Source: a virus. From it: a DNA stretch of 64,000 nt. The notes below the pieces were generated by a model. It did no database searches and was not told where the DNA came from. It worked only from the letters and a program-made list of their open reading frames with translations. The stretch covers positions 1-64,000 of IMG/VR virus record IMGVR_UViG_3300044700_000691; one strand, written 5' to 3'. Position 1 is the stretch's first letter. Each line of letters starts with the position of its first letter. The translations under genes were made by a program, and so were the position numbers. This document shows positions 1-6,927 of this stretch, piece by piece.

Positions 1-20
1 GTTACTTGATTTTCTTGCAT
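1..20 (-). CDS. start of a leftward gene cut by the window edge
   Basis: An ATG reading leftward lies at 18-20 and gives M-Q-E-N-Q-V before the window ends. It sits about 30 bases downstream of an early-type promoter box (TATATTTA, 49-56). Too short to identify. Confidence 0.45.
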
Positions 21-48
21 ATTGTATATAGTTTAATTGATTATAAAG

Positions 49-70
49 TAAATATAAGTATTTTATTGAT
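49..70 (-). promoter_or_regulatory. early promoter for the edge gene
   Basis: The reverse strand carries TATATTTAC, the same -7-like box found before most genes in the first 11 kb, with an AT-rich spacer upstream. The hairpin half of the usual cassette is not present here. Confidence 0.55.
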
Positions 71-314
71 AAAATTGTATTTCGTCCACTATAAAAAAAT
101 GCTCCAAAATTAATACGTTTCTCAGATTGTTGAATTCCACAAAATCATCAAGATCATCAACATCCCATCCATCGGCCTCTCCTATTTCAGAAAAGAGTTT
201 TAATGACTTACTGATAATATCACCATATGACTCGGGAGACCAGGTATTTCCTATACATTCAACGACTTTTAACAGTCCAACCTCGTTGCTTTCGTTTTTT
301 ATTTGAAAAATCAT
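63..314 (-). CDS. small acidic early protein, unknown
   Basis: 83 residues, not recognised. The C-terminal half is rich in Asp/Glu (a W-D-V-D-D-L-D-D-F stretch near residues 50-58), with no membrane segment or cysteine motif. It is the only gene behind its own terminator-promoter cassette (341-405), so it is probably transcribed alone, early in infection. Small acidic early proteins of phages often bind host enzymes, but nothing in the sequence shows a partner. Confidence 0.7.
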   Translation of the reverse strand: MIFQIKNESNEVGLLKVVECIGNTWSPESYGDIISKSLKLFSEIGEADGWDVDDLDDFVEFNNLRNVLILEHFFIVDEIQFYQ

Positions 315-340
315 CTTTATTTGTTTTAATTAGTTATAAG

Positions 341-405
341 TAAATATAATACTTTTATTTGACAGTAAAAAACTTTTTGTTACTTATTTTCAAAAAGTTA
401 TTAAC
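341..405 (-). promoter_or_regulatory. early terminator-promoter cassette
   Basis: Read on the minus strand: TTAATAAC, a hairpin AACTTTTTG...CAAAAAGTT followed by TTTT, then CTGTCAAAT (-33-like) and TATATTTAC (-7-like, 341-348). It ends transcription from upstream and restarts it for the 83-residue gene. Near-identical copies recur at 1683 and 6928. Confidence 0.75.
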
Positions 406-423
406 ACTGTAACTAAGTATAAC

Positions 424-936
424 CTATACCCCGATTGGGGTAAAGGTGTCGAAAAAGTCTACTGATGTCATTGCGGCTTTTACTCTCTCCAAACAAACAG
501 GTCCCATTGCAGTATTGATACTTTCTGGATGGGTTAATGGCAAGCCACATTTGCAGCAGGTCCCATTATGAAATAGACCTACTCGGGTTCCCAAAATTGT
601 AGGGTCCTTAATAGCAGCTACCACCCAGCCTAGAGCCTGTGCCAGTCGCGAGCTTGGTGTAACTCCTTTGCCCAATACATAGGTTAAGGGCTCGGCAAAT
701 AGGGTACCTGCAAACTGATGACCGCTACGCCCGTCCGCCAATAGAGAGATATTGACGTAGTAAATAGGCAGCATCTTTTTGCGATCCTCCTTGTCACGTA
801 ACTGCTTGATACGCACGTTCATGTGGGTAAGTTGTTCATTATTGCGGAAGGTGATGTTGGCTCTACCTGCAAGCGCCAAGGTTGGTAGTGACTTTGGATT
901 AAGGTTTGGCCGAGCTGCTCTGATTTGATTTGTCAT
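424..936 (-). CDS. DUF6011-like zinc-binding protein
   Basis: 170 residues. Near residues 125-152 it has C-C-x-C-G-L-P-L-x-H-P-x-S then G-P-x-C, matching the DUF6011 pattern (C-x2-C-G-x-x-L-x-P-x-S ... G-x-G-P-x-C), a small four-ligand zinc module common in phage and actinobacterial proteins. The N-terminal part has no recognised domain. Its first codons (M-T-N-Q-I) and leader closely match those of the gene at 1240-1656, suggesting a copied 5' module. It has its own early cassette at 961. The function of DUF6011 is unknown. Confidence 0.7.
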   Translation of the reverse strand: MTNQIRAARPNLNPKSLPTLALAGRANITFRNNEQLTHMNVRIKQLRDKEDRKKMLPIYYVNISLLADGRSGHQFAGTLFAEPLTYVLGKGVTPSSRLAQALGWVVAAIKDPTILGTRVGLFHNGTCCKCGLPLTHPESINTAMGPVCLERVKAAMTSVDFFDTFTPIGV

Positions 937-960
937 ATGTAGTTAAGTTAATTGGTTAAG

Positions 961-1027
961 TAAATATAAGCAATTAGTTTGACAATAAAAAACTTTTATA
1001 CACTTATTTTCAAAAAGTTATTAACAA
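961..1027 (-). promoter_or_regulatory. early terminator-promoter cassette
   Basis: Minus strand: TTAATAACTTTTTG with an AAAAGTT partner and T run, TTGTCAAAC, then TATATTTAC (961-968), about 25 bases before the ATG of the DUF6011-like gene. The hairpin also serves as the 3' end of the short transcript predicted at 1028-1118. Confidence 0.75.
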
Positions 1028-1118
1028 TTTTCCTGTAATCCTAGCCAAATATAGAGGTAGGTCGGAGTATACCTCCCGCTTCCTTGTTCAGAACCGTCCC
1101 GTCTTATTGATTGATTGA
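1028..1118 (-). ncRNA. candidate small RNA or leader between two cassettes
   Basis: A promoter box (1124-1131) and a terminator hairpin (about 995-1026) bracket roughly 90 bases with no gene. The only ATG gives a five-codon frame (M-S-I-N-Q-stop, about 1102-1119). The RNA would contain mutually exclusive hairpins: GAGGUA...UACCUC, or GGAG-guaua-CUCC. Either a small RNA or a peptide-led attenuator is possible. Confidence 0.4.
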
Positions 1119-1123
1119 CATAG

Positions 1124-1165
1124 TAAATATAAACAAAAAACCCCAAACTAAAAAATCTGGGGTCA
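1124..1165 (-). promoter_or_regulatory. terminator and promoter before the candidate small RNA
   Basis: Minus strand: CCCCAGA-ttttttag-TTTGGGG followed by TTTTTT is a strong intrinsic terminator for the 138-residue gene at 1240. TATATTTAC (1124-1131) follows at once. No gene longer than five codons begins downstream before the next cassette. Confidence 0.65.
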
Positions 1166-1239
1166 ATTATTTTTCAAAAAGTTATTAACAAAAAAAGGGA
1201 GAACTTTCGCTCTCCCAATTCTATCAATTAACTACTAAA

Positions 1240-1656
1240 CTAAAACTCACTTCGTAATACATCGAGTCTGGATTTTTCGTCGACGGTTAGTCCACTTAAA
1301 CCTTTAACTGAAATCAATTCCAATAAGTCATCCATTGTTAAGTGTGATGTGGAACTTGTTGGTGATGAGGTTTCACCTAAACCAAAAACTGATTTACGAA
1401 TTTTTTCTGGAAGATTAATATCGAAATCTTCTAAGGTCGTAACCATAAATGGAACTTCATTTAACTCACTATCGTTTTTAAAACGATCCCGAATTTGAGT
1501 TGGTGTCAACTCACTTTTAAAAACTGAGATAATAATTCCAGGAAGTGGAAGAATTTTTGCGTCAGTTTTGTTTAAAATAATTTCAGACATTAATACTTCT
1601 GAAACTCTTGGGTCTGGTCCCATTCCGAAACGGGCGAACACGATTTGATTTGACAT
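1240..1656 (-). CDS. early protein, unknown
   Basis: 138 residues, not recognised. It starts M-S-N-Q-I, in nearly the same context as the DUF6011-like gene. A Ser/Thr-rich linker lies near residues 95-105, followed by a helical tail whose residues look like the end of a short helical-hairpin module. There is no membrane segment, signal peptide or cysteine cluster. It is monocistronic behind the cassette at 1683 and closed by the hairpin at 1141-1164. Confidence 0.7.
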   Translation of the reverse strand: MSNQIVFARFGMGPDPRVSEVLMSEIILNKTDAKILPLPGIIISVFKSELTPTQIRDRFKNDSELNEVPFMVTTLEDFDINLPEKIRKSVFGLGETSSPTSSTSHLTMDDLLELISVKGLSGLTVDEKSRLDVLRSEF

Positions 1657-1682
1657 ATGTTATTTTTTAATTGGTTATAGAG

Positions 1683-1748
1683 TAAATATAATACTTTTAT
1701 TTGACAGTAAAAAACTTTTTATTAATTATTTTCATAAAGTTATTAACA
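1683..1748 (-). promoter_or_regulatory. early terminator-promoter cassette
   Basis: Minus strand: AACTTTatgaaaataattaatAAAAAGTT plus TTTT, CTGTCAAAT, TATATTTAC (1683-1690). The hairpin loop differs from the copies at 341 and 961 while stem and promoter are kept. Drives the gene at 1240-1656. Confidence 0.75.
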
Positions 1749-1760
1749 ATTTGGGAGAGA

Positions 1761-1979
1761 CTAATCTTCTCTCTCCCATTCTTCAATGATCTCCGCACCA
1801 TAAAGTTCGCCACGACTTCCAAATCCAAATGTTCCTTCAAGAGTTGGACGACATAGGATTACTTTGAAGTTATATTCGTCTTCTTTGCAACACTCATTAA
1901 ACTCCGCTTGGGCTTTGTCTAGGTTTTCAGTTAAGAAATAGGAATCACCATCGTGATTAAGATTAATAATTACATACAT
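1761..1979 (-). CDS. small early protein, unknown
   Basis: 72 residues, not recognised. It begins M-Y-V-I-I-N-L-N and is acidic, with a beta-rich N-terminus, two adjacent cysteines in the middle (C-C-K-E-D) and a charged end. It is monocistronic behind the variant promoter at 2012. Confidence 0.65.
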   Translation of the reverse strand: MYVIINLNHDGDSYFLTENLDKAQAEFNECCKEDEYNFKVILCRPTLEGTFGFGSRGELYGAEIIEEWERED

Positions 1980-2011
1980 ACATTTAAGGGTTTAGTTGAT
2001 TAATATAAAGC

Positions 2012-2065
2012 TAATATAATAAAAATAATTGACAGTAAAAAATATTTGAGCACGTATTTTCAAAA
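2012..2065 (-). promoter_or_regulatory. early terminator-promoter cassette, TATATTAG variant
   Basis: Minus strand: a weak hairpin TTTTTTGA...TCAAATA plus T run, ACTGTCAAT, then TATATTAGC (2012-2019) in place of TATATTTAC. The same variant recurs at 2252. Confidence 0.65.
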
Positions 2066-2067
2066 AA

Positions 2068-2223
2068 TTATGGGACTATAAAATCCCATAGCTCTTCGCC
2101 CGTAGGCTTGCCATCTCGCAGGATCTCGTAATTTGGATCCATGCCGCTGGACATGACATCATCGATAAGTTCTTGTAGAGTTGAGAATTCTTTCTTGTAG
2201 TAGCTGCAATCTAGTGTCCACAT
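2068..2223 (-). CDS. 51-residue acidic early protein, unknown
   Basis: A short reading frame starts M-W-T-L-D-C-S-Y-Y-K and ends L-W-D-F-I-V-P. It fills the space between two cassettes, with its ATG about 30 bases after TATATTAGC, which supports it as a real gene. Acidic, no known motif. Confidence 0.65.
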   Translation of the reverse strand: MWTLDCSYYKKEFSTLQELIDDVMSSGMDPNYEILRDGKPTGEELWDFIVP

Positions 2224-2251
2224 ATCTTCTTTAGTTAATTGGTTATAGAGC

Positions 2252-2318
2252 TAATATAATAAAAAATCCTCAAAGAAAAAAATCTTTGAGGACTTATTTT
2301 AAGAAAAGTTATTAACAA
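2252..2318 (-). promoter_or_regulatory. early terminator-promoter cassette with strong hairpin
   Basis: Minus strand: TTAATAACTTTTC, then TCCTCAAAG-attttttt-CTTTGAGGA plus TTTTTT (terminator for the operon ending at 2322), then TATATTAGC (2252-2259). The hairpin takes the place of the CTGTCAAA element seen in other copies. Confidence 0.7.
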
Positions 2319-2321
2319 TTC

Positions 2322-2549
2322 TTATAGTTCCATAACCAACTGGGCTAGCGTGCTAGCAAGCCAGTCTTGAATCTCCTTAAAAGCAGAGTCTGCTTCTTCT
2401 TGAGTGCCAAACGAAATGGTCTTAATTTGACGAGTAGTTTCCGGAAATGTAATACGGATTACCGCATTATTCAATTGGATTTCTTCGCCACCACCTAGGC
2501 AATATATTACCTTTGTGTCTTCTCTGTGTAGTACTAGTGTCTTTACCAT
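2322..2549 (-). CDS. small early protein, unknown
   Basis: 75 residues, not recognised; a predicted beta-rich first half followed by an amphipathic helix. Its ATG overlaps the stop of the 119-residue gene (TAATG), indicating translational coupling. It is the last gene of an operon running from 4212 down to 2322. Confidence 0.65.
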   Translation of the reverse strand: MVKTLVLHREDTKVIYCLGGGEEIQLNNAVIRITFPETTRQIKTISFGTQEEADSAFKEIQDWLASTLAQLVMEL

Positions 2550-2908
2550 TACTTAGTTGTGTTAGTTGTATTGGACTTAGGTGTAGTCTTTGCAGCTGGC
2601 TTGCCAGCCTTCTGCGCAGGTTTTGTAGAGGGCTTAGACGTCTTTGCAGTTGTCTTAGTTGTCTCTTTAGCAGGCTTCGTTGAATCTTTCTTACGAGAGT
2701 TCTTCTCAGCTTTAGTAGGGGCAGGCTTTACAGTTTCTTCGGCTACGATTGGATAAGGTTTTTTAACCTCTTCAACTTTTGCTTTAGGAATCTCATTAAC
2801 AACAGTTGACCATTTCTCGAATGAATCTACTACTTGCTTGTCCTTAACTACTTCTTGTTCTGCTTTACCTAACAATCCTTTAAACCAGTTTGCGATCGCT
2901 TTAAACAT
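2549..2908 (-). CDS. histone H1-like Lys/Ala/Thr/Pro-rich protein
   Basis: 119 residues. The first 20 form an amphipathic helix (F-K-A-I-A-N-W-F-K-G-L-L-G-K). From about residue 60 to the end it is almost entirely Lys, Ala, Thr, Pro and Ser in K-P-A-K/T-T-K repeats, the composition of histone H1 tails and bacterial H1-like proteins. DNA or RNA binding is inferred from composition only. It is coupled to the next gene by a TAATG overlap. An inverted repeat (2973-3000) lies just upstream. Confidence 0.65.
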   Translation of the reverse strand: MFKAIANWFKGLLGKAEQEVVKDKQVVDSFEKWSTVVNEIPKAKVEEVKKPYPIVAEETVKPAPTKAEKNSRKKDSTKPAKETTKTTAKTSKPSTKPAQKAGKPAAKTTPKSNTTNTTK

Positions 2909-2972
2909 GAATATAAGTATTATTTTGATATCTTTTATTAGAATAAGCCAAAAGGTTTTAATACTAACCCAG

Positions 2973-3000
2973 AACAGGAGGTCGCTGGGACACTCCTGTT
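2973..3000. repeat. inverted repeat, 8-bp stem
   Basis: AACAGGAG (2973-2980) pairs with CTCCTGTT (2993-3000) around a 12-base loop that can pair further (GTC/GAC). It sits in the 124-base gap between the genes at 3033 and 2908 and has no T run, so it looks more like a leader or processing structure than a terminator. Confidence 0.5.
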
Positions 3001-3032
3001 GGATTATATTTCTTGATATAATAGAAACTATA

Positions 3033-3335
3033 TTACTGTGCTAAGAGTGCTGTCAACTCAATGAGAGCTTGCTCTGTAACAATATGGTTGTAACCACCAA
3101 TATGCCATTCAATCATTTCGTCTTTCCCAATTGGTCTATACTCTTTCCAATCATAAATTGTAAATATCTGTCCGTCTTCCAACTCGCACCTCCAGTCGAA
3201 GTTTACTTTATCCTCGCCAGTATTATCGCTATGCTGGGGCTCACCAATTGCTTGGGCTAATTGGTTATAAGAACATGTAATTACAGTGTCGTGGAACGAG
3301 GTTCCTGATCCAGGGTTAAAGCTTAGTTTTGCCAT
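3033..3335 (-). CDS. small early protein, unknown
   Basis: 100 residues. The middle has a run of aromatic and acidic positions (F-D-W-R-C-E-L, I-Y-D-W-K-E-Y) and an I-E-W-H-I-G-G motif before a C-terminal helix. Similar small Trp-rich proteins occur in phages, but I cannot name a family with confidence. Part of the 4212-2322 operon. Confidence 0.65.
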   Translation of the reverse strand: MAKLSFNPGSGTSFHDTVITCSYNQLAQAIGEPQHSDNTGEDKVNFDWRCELEDGQIFTIYDWKEYRPIGKDEMIEWHIGGYNHIVTEQALIELTALLAQ

Positions 3336-3356
3336 AGTTATATTTGATTTAATTGA

Positions 3357-3596
3357 TTACTTTAATTTCTTATACCATTCTAATATACCCACCATTTTTT
3401 GAATCTTTAGCTCTAGACCAAAGTTGCTTCCAACGAGACGACCTACTTTCATAGGATAATATCCCATCCCGTCTTTACCAGTTTCGTCCTTATCGATTTC
3501 TTTAATGGAGTTAGAGTGTTCCTCTAATTGAGTAATAAAGGAATCTATATCCTTCATTAATTCGTCATAGGCTCTCGCCTTTTCGTGTATCTTCAT
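3357..3596 (-). CDS. small helical early protein, unknown
   Basis: 79 residues, mostly predicted helix, with a charged first half (E-K-A-R-A-Y-D-E-L-M-K-D) and a short G-R-L-V-G-S-N-F stretch. No known motif. Lies between two other small genes of the operon that starts at 4212. Confidence 0.65.
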   Translation of the reverse strand: MKIHEKARAYDELMKDIDSFITQLEEHSNSIKEIDKDETGKDGMGYYPMKVGRLVGSNFGLELKIQKMVGILEWYKKLK

Positions 3597-3602
3597 ATCT
3601 TT

Positions 3603-3914
3603 TTATTTTAATAGTTTAGTTGGTATTCCTACATTATAGACTAAGTTTGCAAAGAATTTTAATCCTTTGTATGTTGTATAATCTGCGCGACCAATCGCAC
3701 CCATAAGATCGTTAGCAACAAAGCTCTGTACAAAGCTTCCACCTTCATATCCTACCTTCCACTTAGTGCAGAGAATCGAGGTTCCTATATCAATAATATG
3801 AACTCTTTCACTTTCCGATAGGTCGACGAGTTCTGTCCATTGAGCATTATTATCAAGGTATATTTCTACCTCTGCCCTTACGATGTTAATCTGTTCTTCT
3901 CTTGTCATTTTCAT
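3603..3914 (-). CDS. small early protein, unknown
   Basis: 103 residues, not recognised. Acidic N-terminal helix, central beta-rich part (I-L-C-T-K-W-K-V-G-Y) and a basic C-terminal helix ending K-L-L-K. No membrane segment. Start M-K-M-T; a second possible start two codons later would barely change the product. Confidence 0.65.
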   Translation of the reverse strand: MKMTREEQINIVRAEVEIYLDNNAQWTELVDLSESERVHIIDIGTSILCTKWKVGYEGGSFVQSFVANDLMGAIGRADYTTYKGLKFFANLVYNVGIPTKLLK

Positions 3915-3930
3915 ATTGATTTGTTTATTA

Positions 3931-4212
3931 TTAAATTGCCTCAGTCAAACTAAGTGGAGCGATTATAATGCCTAATTTACCAGCTTCTTTTAAATGTATT
4001 TTGGTGCGGTTGATTTTAACAACTTCGAACGTTTTACCCGCAGCTTTAGGATGGTTAACTCTAACCGACATCCCAATTATTAAAGAACGTTTTACCATAC
4101 GCGCTTCTTGTCTGCGACGTAATTTAATAATGTCAATAAGATCTGCATTTAACTTTGAAAGGTCAGCAGTAGAAAGGGTGTTGATTTGAGAAAGGATTTG
4201 TGAGTAGTTCAT
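3931..4212 (-). CDS. small protein with KOW/SH3-like second half
   Basis: 93 residues: an N-terminal helical hairpin (residues 1-45), then G-M-S-V-R-V-N-H-P-K-A-A-G-K-T-F-E-V-V-K-I-N-R, which has the spacing of a KOW/SH3-like beta barrel (G-x-x-V-x-V ... G-x-x-x-x-V-x-K-I). Small proteins of this layout are common in large phages; nucleic-acid or ribosome binding is a guess from the fold. First gene of the operon behind the cassette at 4240. Confidence 0.65.
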   Translation of the reverse strand: MNYSQILSQINTLSTADLSKLNADLIDIIKLRRRQEARMVKRSLIIGMSVRVNHPKAAGKTFEVVKINRTKIHLKEAGKLGIIIAPLSLTEAI

Positions 4213-4239
4213 ATTATATCTTTGTTAGTTTGTTATATG

Positions 4240-4306
4240 TAAATATAATAAAAAAACCTGAATTAAAAAAATCCAGGTTCATTTATTTTTAAAAAAGTTA
4301 TTAACA
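4240..4306 (-). promoter_or_regulatory. early terminator-promoter cassette with strong hairpin
   Basis: Minus strand: TTAATAACTTTTTT, AACCTGGA...TTCAGGTT plus TTTTTT (terminator of the sigma-factor operon), then TATATTTAC (4240-4247). Starts the operon 4212-2322. Confidence 0.75.
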
Positions 4307-4308
4307 TT

Positions 4309-4452
4309 TTATTCTTCAGGTTTTCCATCTGGTCCCCATCTCTCTTTTTGTTCTTCTTCAAGATTATCAAGTTCTTTATCAAGATCCTTTAACCATTGGT
4401 CTAGCTCTTGTTGCGCAGCTGAGTCTGCCCCTTCTTTTTCTTTTGGATCCAT
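4309..4452 (-). CDS. 47-residue charged protein, unknown
   Basis: A short frame starting M-D-P-K-E-K-E and ending D-G-K-P-E-E. Nearly all residues are Asp, Glu, Lys or Gln, forming one predicted helix. Its stop lies right at the terminator hairpin of the cassette at 4240-4306, which supports it as the last gene of the sigma operon. Confidence 0.6.
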   Translation of the reverse strand: MDPKEKEGADSAAQQELDQWLKDLDKELDNLEEEQKERWGPDGKPEE

Positions 4453-4461
4453 ACATCGAGA

Positions 4462-4626
4462 TTATTTTTTGCTTACTGCCCATATTTGTAAGAATGCCTT
4501 TAGCGGCAGATTCTTACGGTTTGCGAAGTGTTTAGCGGCGGCCAATCTGCCAGTTGTAAAAACTTTATCAACAGCCTCGGTTGATTTATCTAGTTTTGAG
4601 TAATAGTAATAGGTTCCTACTGACAT
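4462..4626 (-). CDS. 54-residue basic protein, unknown
   Basis: Starts M-S-V-G-T-Y-Y-Y-Y-S-K and continues as a Lys/Ala-rich helical part (G-R-L-A-A-A-K-H-F-A-N-R). It lies 9 bases from the next frame and 37 bases after the preceding one, filling an otherwise empty stretch. Not recognised. Confidence 0.6.
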   Translation of the reverse strand: MSVGTYYYYSKLDKSTEAVDKVFTTGRLAAAKHFANRKNLPLKAFLQIWAVSKK

Positions 4627-4663
4627 GATTCCTGGTTATATTATAGTATTATCTATTATTGTA

Positions 4664-4975
4664 CTATCGATTCGACTGCCGGGTTTCGCCTGTGCGACGA
4701 TTATATGCAAACTTTTCTCTTAGGCCAAGGTCTTCGTAAAGTAATATACCATTATTAAAAGAGAGAGGTTCTTGATTGGGTAATCCTAATCTATACATAC
4801 CTCTATTCTCGCCGGTTGCAGTAAAGAAATTAACCTCGCCTGTTTGAGACATGCAGCAGACCTCTTCTGAATCCCAACCTATAAGTTCATAGTTACCTAA
4901 TACAAACTGGGTTCGGGTCCCGTTGTCGTGCACCACGCTTGCAATACTACCCTGTTCTTCGACATAACTTATCAT
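4664..4975 (-). CDS. small beta-rich protein, unknown
   Basis: 103 residues, not recognised. Predicted mostly beta (S-I-A-S-V-V-H-D-N-G-T-R-T-Q-F-V-L-G), with a C-C pair near residue 40 and a C-terminal N-R-R-T-G-E-T-R. Overlaps the upstream gene by four bases (ATGA), so it is translationally coupled in the sigma operon. Confidence 0.7.
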   Translation of the reverse strand: MISYVEEQGSIASVVHDNGTRTQFVLGNYELIGWDSEEVCCMSQTGEVNFFTATGENRGMYRLGLPNQEPLSFNNGILLYEDLGLREKFAYNRRTGETRQSNR

Positions 4976-5373
4976 AGTTTTCCTCCTTTTAATTGTTTAG
5001 TAAAGTCTTCTGGCTTTATGAATCCATCTTGAAGCATGTCTTCGTAGGCTGCGCCTTTTGCAGACTGCTTGTACATTACCTCGCCTGATTCGCTAAGCGC
5101 TGCATCAATTAATCCAGCGTCTACCATTTCAGAAATAGTATTTCTTATTTGGGCTTTCGCTGCAGAGTCTATCACTGCACTGACCTGCTCTTCAGTCAAG
5201 TTAGGATTTACAAAAGGAACTATATCATCCTTCATATTTTCCAGTGCAGCATTAGTTATATCAAGTAAAAGAGTTTCTTGATCTAGATCCCCTGCCTTAT
5301 CATTCTCTATAATTACTTCTGTTACTTCTAGCGCATAGCCTTTAGCTATCCATTGTTTAATTTGATCTGACAT
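4972..5373 (-). CDS. helical acidic protein in the sigma operon, unknown
   Basis: 133 residues, almost all helix and acidic; no cysteine or membrane segment. It starts M-S-D-Q-I-K-Q, echoing the M-S/T-N-Q-I starts at 936 and 1656. It lies 16 bases downstream of the sigma factor gene and overlaps the next gene by four bases. An accessory role to the sigma factor is only a positional guess. Confidence 0.7.
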   Translation of the reverse strand: MSDQIKQWIAKGYALEVTEVIIENDKAGDLDQETLLLDITNAALENMKDDIVPFVNPNLTEEQVSAVIDSAAKAQIRNTISEMVDAGLIDAALSESGEVMYKQSAKGAAYEDMLQDGFIKPEDFTKQLKGGKL

Positions 5374-5389
5374 TTTCTTTAGGATTTAA

Positions 5390-6106
5390 TTAGTTAAAAG
5401 TTTTACGTAATTTGTGACGAGCTAATCGAAGAGTTTGATTTACTTTAGAAACTTCCATTCCTAATTCATCAGCAGTTTCTTTAGCAGAGCGAGCTTCGCC
5501 TCTGTCGATTCCATAGAAAGTCTCGATTACCTTGCGATCATGGTCATTTAATTTGCTTAACACTGCGGCAACTTGTTGCTCAACGCTTTGTTCTTCAAAT
5601 GGATCCACGAATTCTGCACGAAGAATAAGATCGCCTAAGGTATTAGAACCATCTTCGCCGATTGGCTTGTCTAATCTAATATTAGTTAAGTTGATATCTT
5701 CGCCAGCCATTTTGCGCTTGTAGATATCGTATTCCTGATTCATAGGTAATCGTACAGTACGACCATACTCGCCTAGTGCAGTATTTAACTTCTTACGAAT
5801 CCAGAACTGTGCATAGGTAATAAACTTAACATCTTTTTCTGGAGTAAAACGCTTTGCAGCTTCGATAAGACCGCAGTTAGCTTCCATAATAAGATCGTCG
5901 ACAGGCAAGCCTAGTCCAATAAACTTATTCGCTAAGCTGACAGCGAACTTAAGGTTAGCATTTACTAGGGAGTGCATTGCAGCCTCGTCGCCGGCCTGAA
6001 TCCGGATAGCTAATTCTTTTTCCGCAGCCTTGCTTAAAGGCTTCGCCAGTTTGTCAATACTTTTAAAGTATGCTGGTAAGTTGGTTGATGCTTCAAATTT
6101 TGCCAT
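5390..6106 (-). CDS. phage RNA polymerase sigma factor, RpoD-like (sigma-70 family)
   Basis: 238 residues, shorter than host RpoD because the N-terminal extension is missing. Region 1.2/2: an N-L-K-F-A-V-S-L-A-N-K-F core near residue 50, then D-D-L-I-M-E-A-N-C-G-L-I-E-A-A-K-R-F and F-I-T-Y-A-Q-F-W-I-R (region 2.3/2.4, promoter melting and -10 recognition), closely resembling Bacteroidetes RpoD. R-T-V-R-L-P-M-N follows (region 3). The last 30 residues form the region 4.2 helix-turn-helix (A-K-E-T-A-D-E-L-G-M). It would redirect host polymerase. The gene has its own early promoter and heads an operon of five genes. Which class it reads (middle or late) cannot be told from sequence. Confidence 0.95.
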   Translation of the reverse strand: MAKFEASTNLPAYFKSIDKLAKPLSKAAEKELAIRIQAGDEAAMHSLVNANLKFAVSLANKFIGLGLPVDDLIMEANCGLIEAAKRFTPEKDVKFITYAQFWIRKKLNTALGEYGRTVRLPMNQEYDIYKRKMAGEDINLTNIRLDKPIGEDGSNTLGDLILRAEFVDPFEEQSVEQQVAAVLSKLNDHDRKVIETFYGIDRGEARSAKETADELGMEVSKVNQTLRLARHKLRKTFN

Positions 6107-6138
6107 AGTTATTTTTTTAGATTGATTGATTTATAATT

Positions 6139-6195
6139 TAAATATAATACTTTTATTTGACATAGTACAATGTTTTTTAATAAAGTTATTAACAT
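6139..6195 (-). promoter_or_regulatory. early promoter of the sigma operon
   Basis: Minus strand: TTAATAACTTTATT, ACTATGTCAAAT (-33-like), TATATTTAAA (6139-6146). The stem of the usual hairpin is weaker than in other copies. Confidence 0.7.
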
Positions 6196-6225
6196 TGTCT
6201 ACTAGGGAGTGGCCCTAGCCGGGGT

Positions 6226-6618
6226 CTAGCCAAAGATTATATCTTCAAAGAACACGCTTTGTAGTACAACATCCGCAGTGCATGCATCGTCGTTTTCGTT
6301 TATCATATCTAGGAGATGGCTGGCTGGGGTCAAGGCCACGCGTTCATGTACATCCGCTAGGGTTACAGATCTAGTGTATTCGCCTTCACAGCCAATATCT
6401 ACTAGGGTAATCTTGTTACCATCACGTAAGATCTGCATTAAGACATCTTCAAAACAAGGGCTAGCACCGCCTGCTTTTAGTTTTGCAGCTGCGGTTTGGT
6501 ATTCCTTGTCGTCGAAATCCAGTTCTAAATCATAACCGCTAGTTACGTAGCCTAAGCCGTTACACATTGCGTTAAAGAATATTTCTTCCGCTTCATTTTT
6601 TTCTAAGAGTATTTTCAT
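6226..6618 (-). CDS. conserved-looking phage protein, unknown
   Basis: 130 residues, acidic. Distinctive blocks: A-E-E-I-F-F-N-A-M-C-N-G-L-G-Y near the start, C-F-E-D-V-L-M-Q-I-L-R-D-G in the middle, L-A-D-V-H-E-R-V and a final A-D-V-V-L-Q-S-V-F-F-E-D-I-I-F-G. The strong block structure suggests a conserved soluble phage family, but I cannot name it. Monocistronic behind the cassette at 6638. Confidence 0.7.
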   Translation of the reverse strand: MKILLEKNEAEEIFFNAMCNGLGYVTSGYDLELDFDDKEYQTAAAKLKAGGASPCFEDVLMQILRDGNKITLVDIGCEGEYTRSVTLADVHERVALTPASHLLDMINENDDACTADVVLQSVFFEDIIFG

Positions 6619-6637
6619 GTTTGTTTATTTTATAAAG

Positions 6638-6693
6638 TAAATATAACTAAAATTATTGACAGTAAAAAATCTTTTTTCAAAAGTTATTAATAA
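6638..6693 (-). promoter_or_regulatory. early terminator-promoter cassette
   Basis: Minus strand: AACTTTTG-AAAAAAGATT with T run, ACTGTCAAT, TATATTTAC (6638-6645). Drives the 130-residue gene. Confidence 0.7.
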
Positions 6694-6900
6694 TTAGTCT
6701 TGTTCTAATATCTCAGTTACTTCAAATGTAACCATGTCAAAGGTTTCATCAATTGTTTCTTTATCATAGCCGGACTCTACTAAATGTTCGCGCGTACACT
6801 TCTCAGCATCGTCCGTTGTTTCGGCACGGATGTGGAAGATAATTGGACTTTCAAAATTTCCATCAAAGTCTGTAACTGATGTACAAAATAATCTTTTCAT
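6694..6900 (-). CDS. small early protein, unknown
   Basis: 68 residues with an alternating beta-alpha pattern (F-C-T-S-V-T-D-F ... H-I-R-A-E-T-T-D-D-A-E-K) that looks like a single ferredoxin-like or small DUF fold. A-E-T-x-D-D-A-E is a common arrangement in tiny phage proteins of unknown role. Monocistronic. Confidence 0.65.
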   Translation of the reverse strand: MKRLFCTSVTDFDGNFESPIIFHIRAETTDDAEKCTREHLVESGYDKETIDETFDMVTFEVTEILEQD

Positions 6901-6927
6901 AATCTATAGGGTTTAATTGGTTATAAG

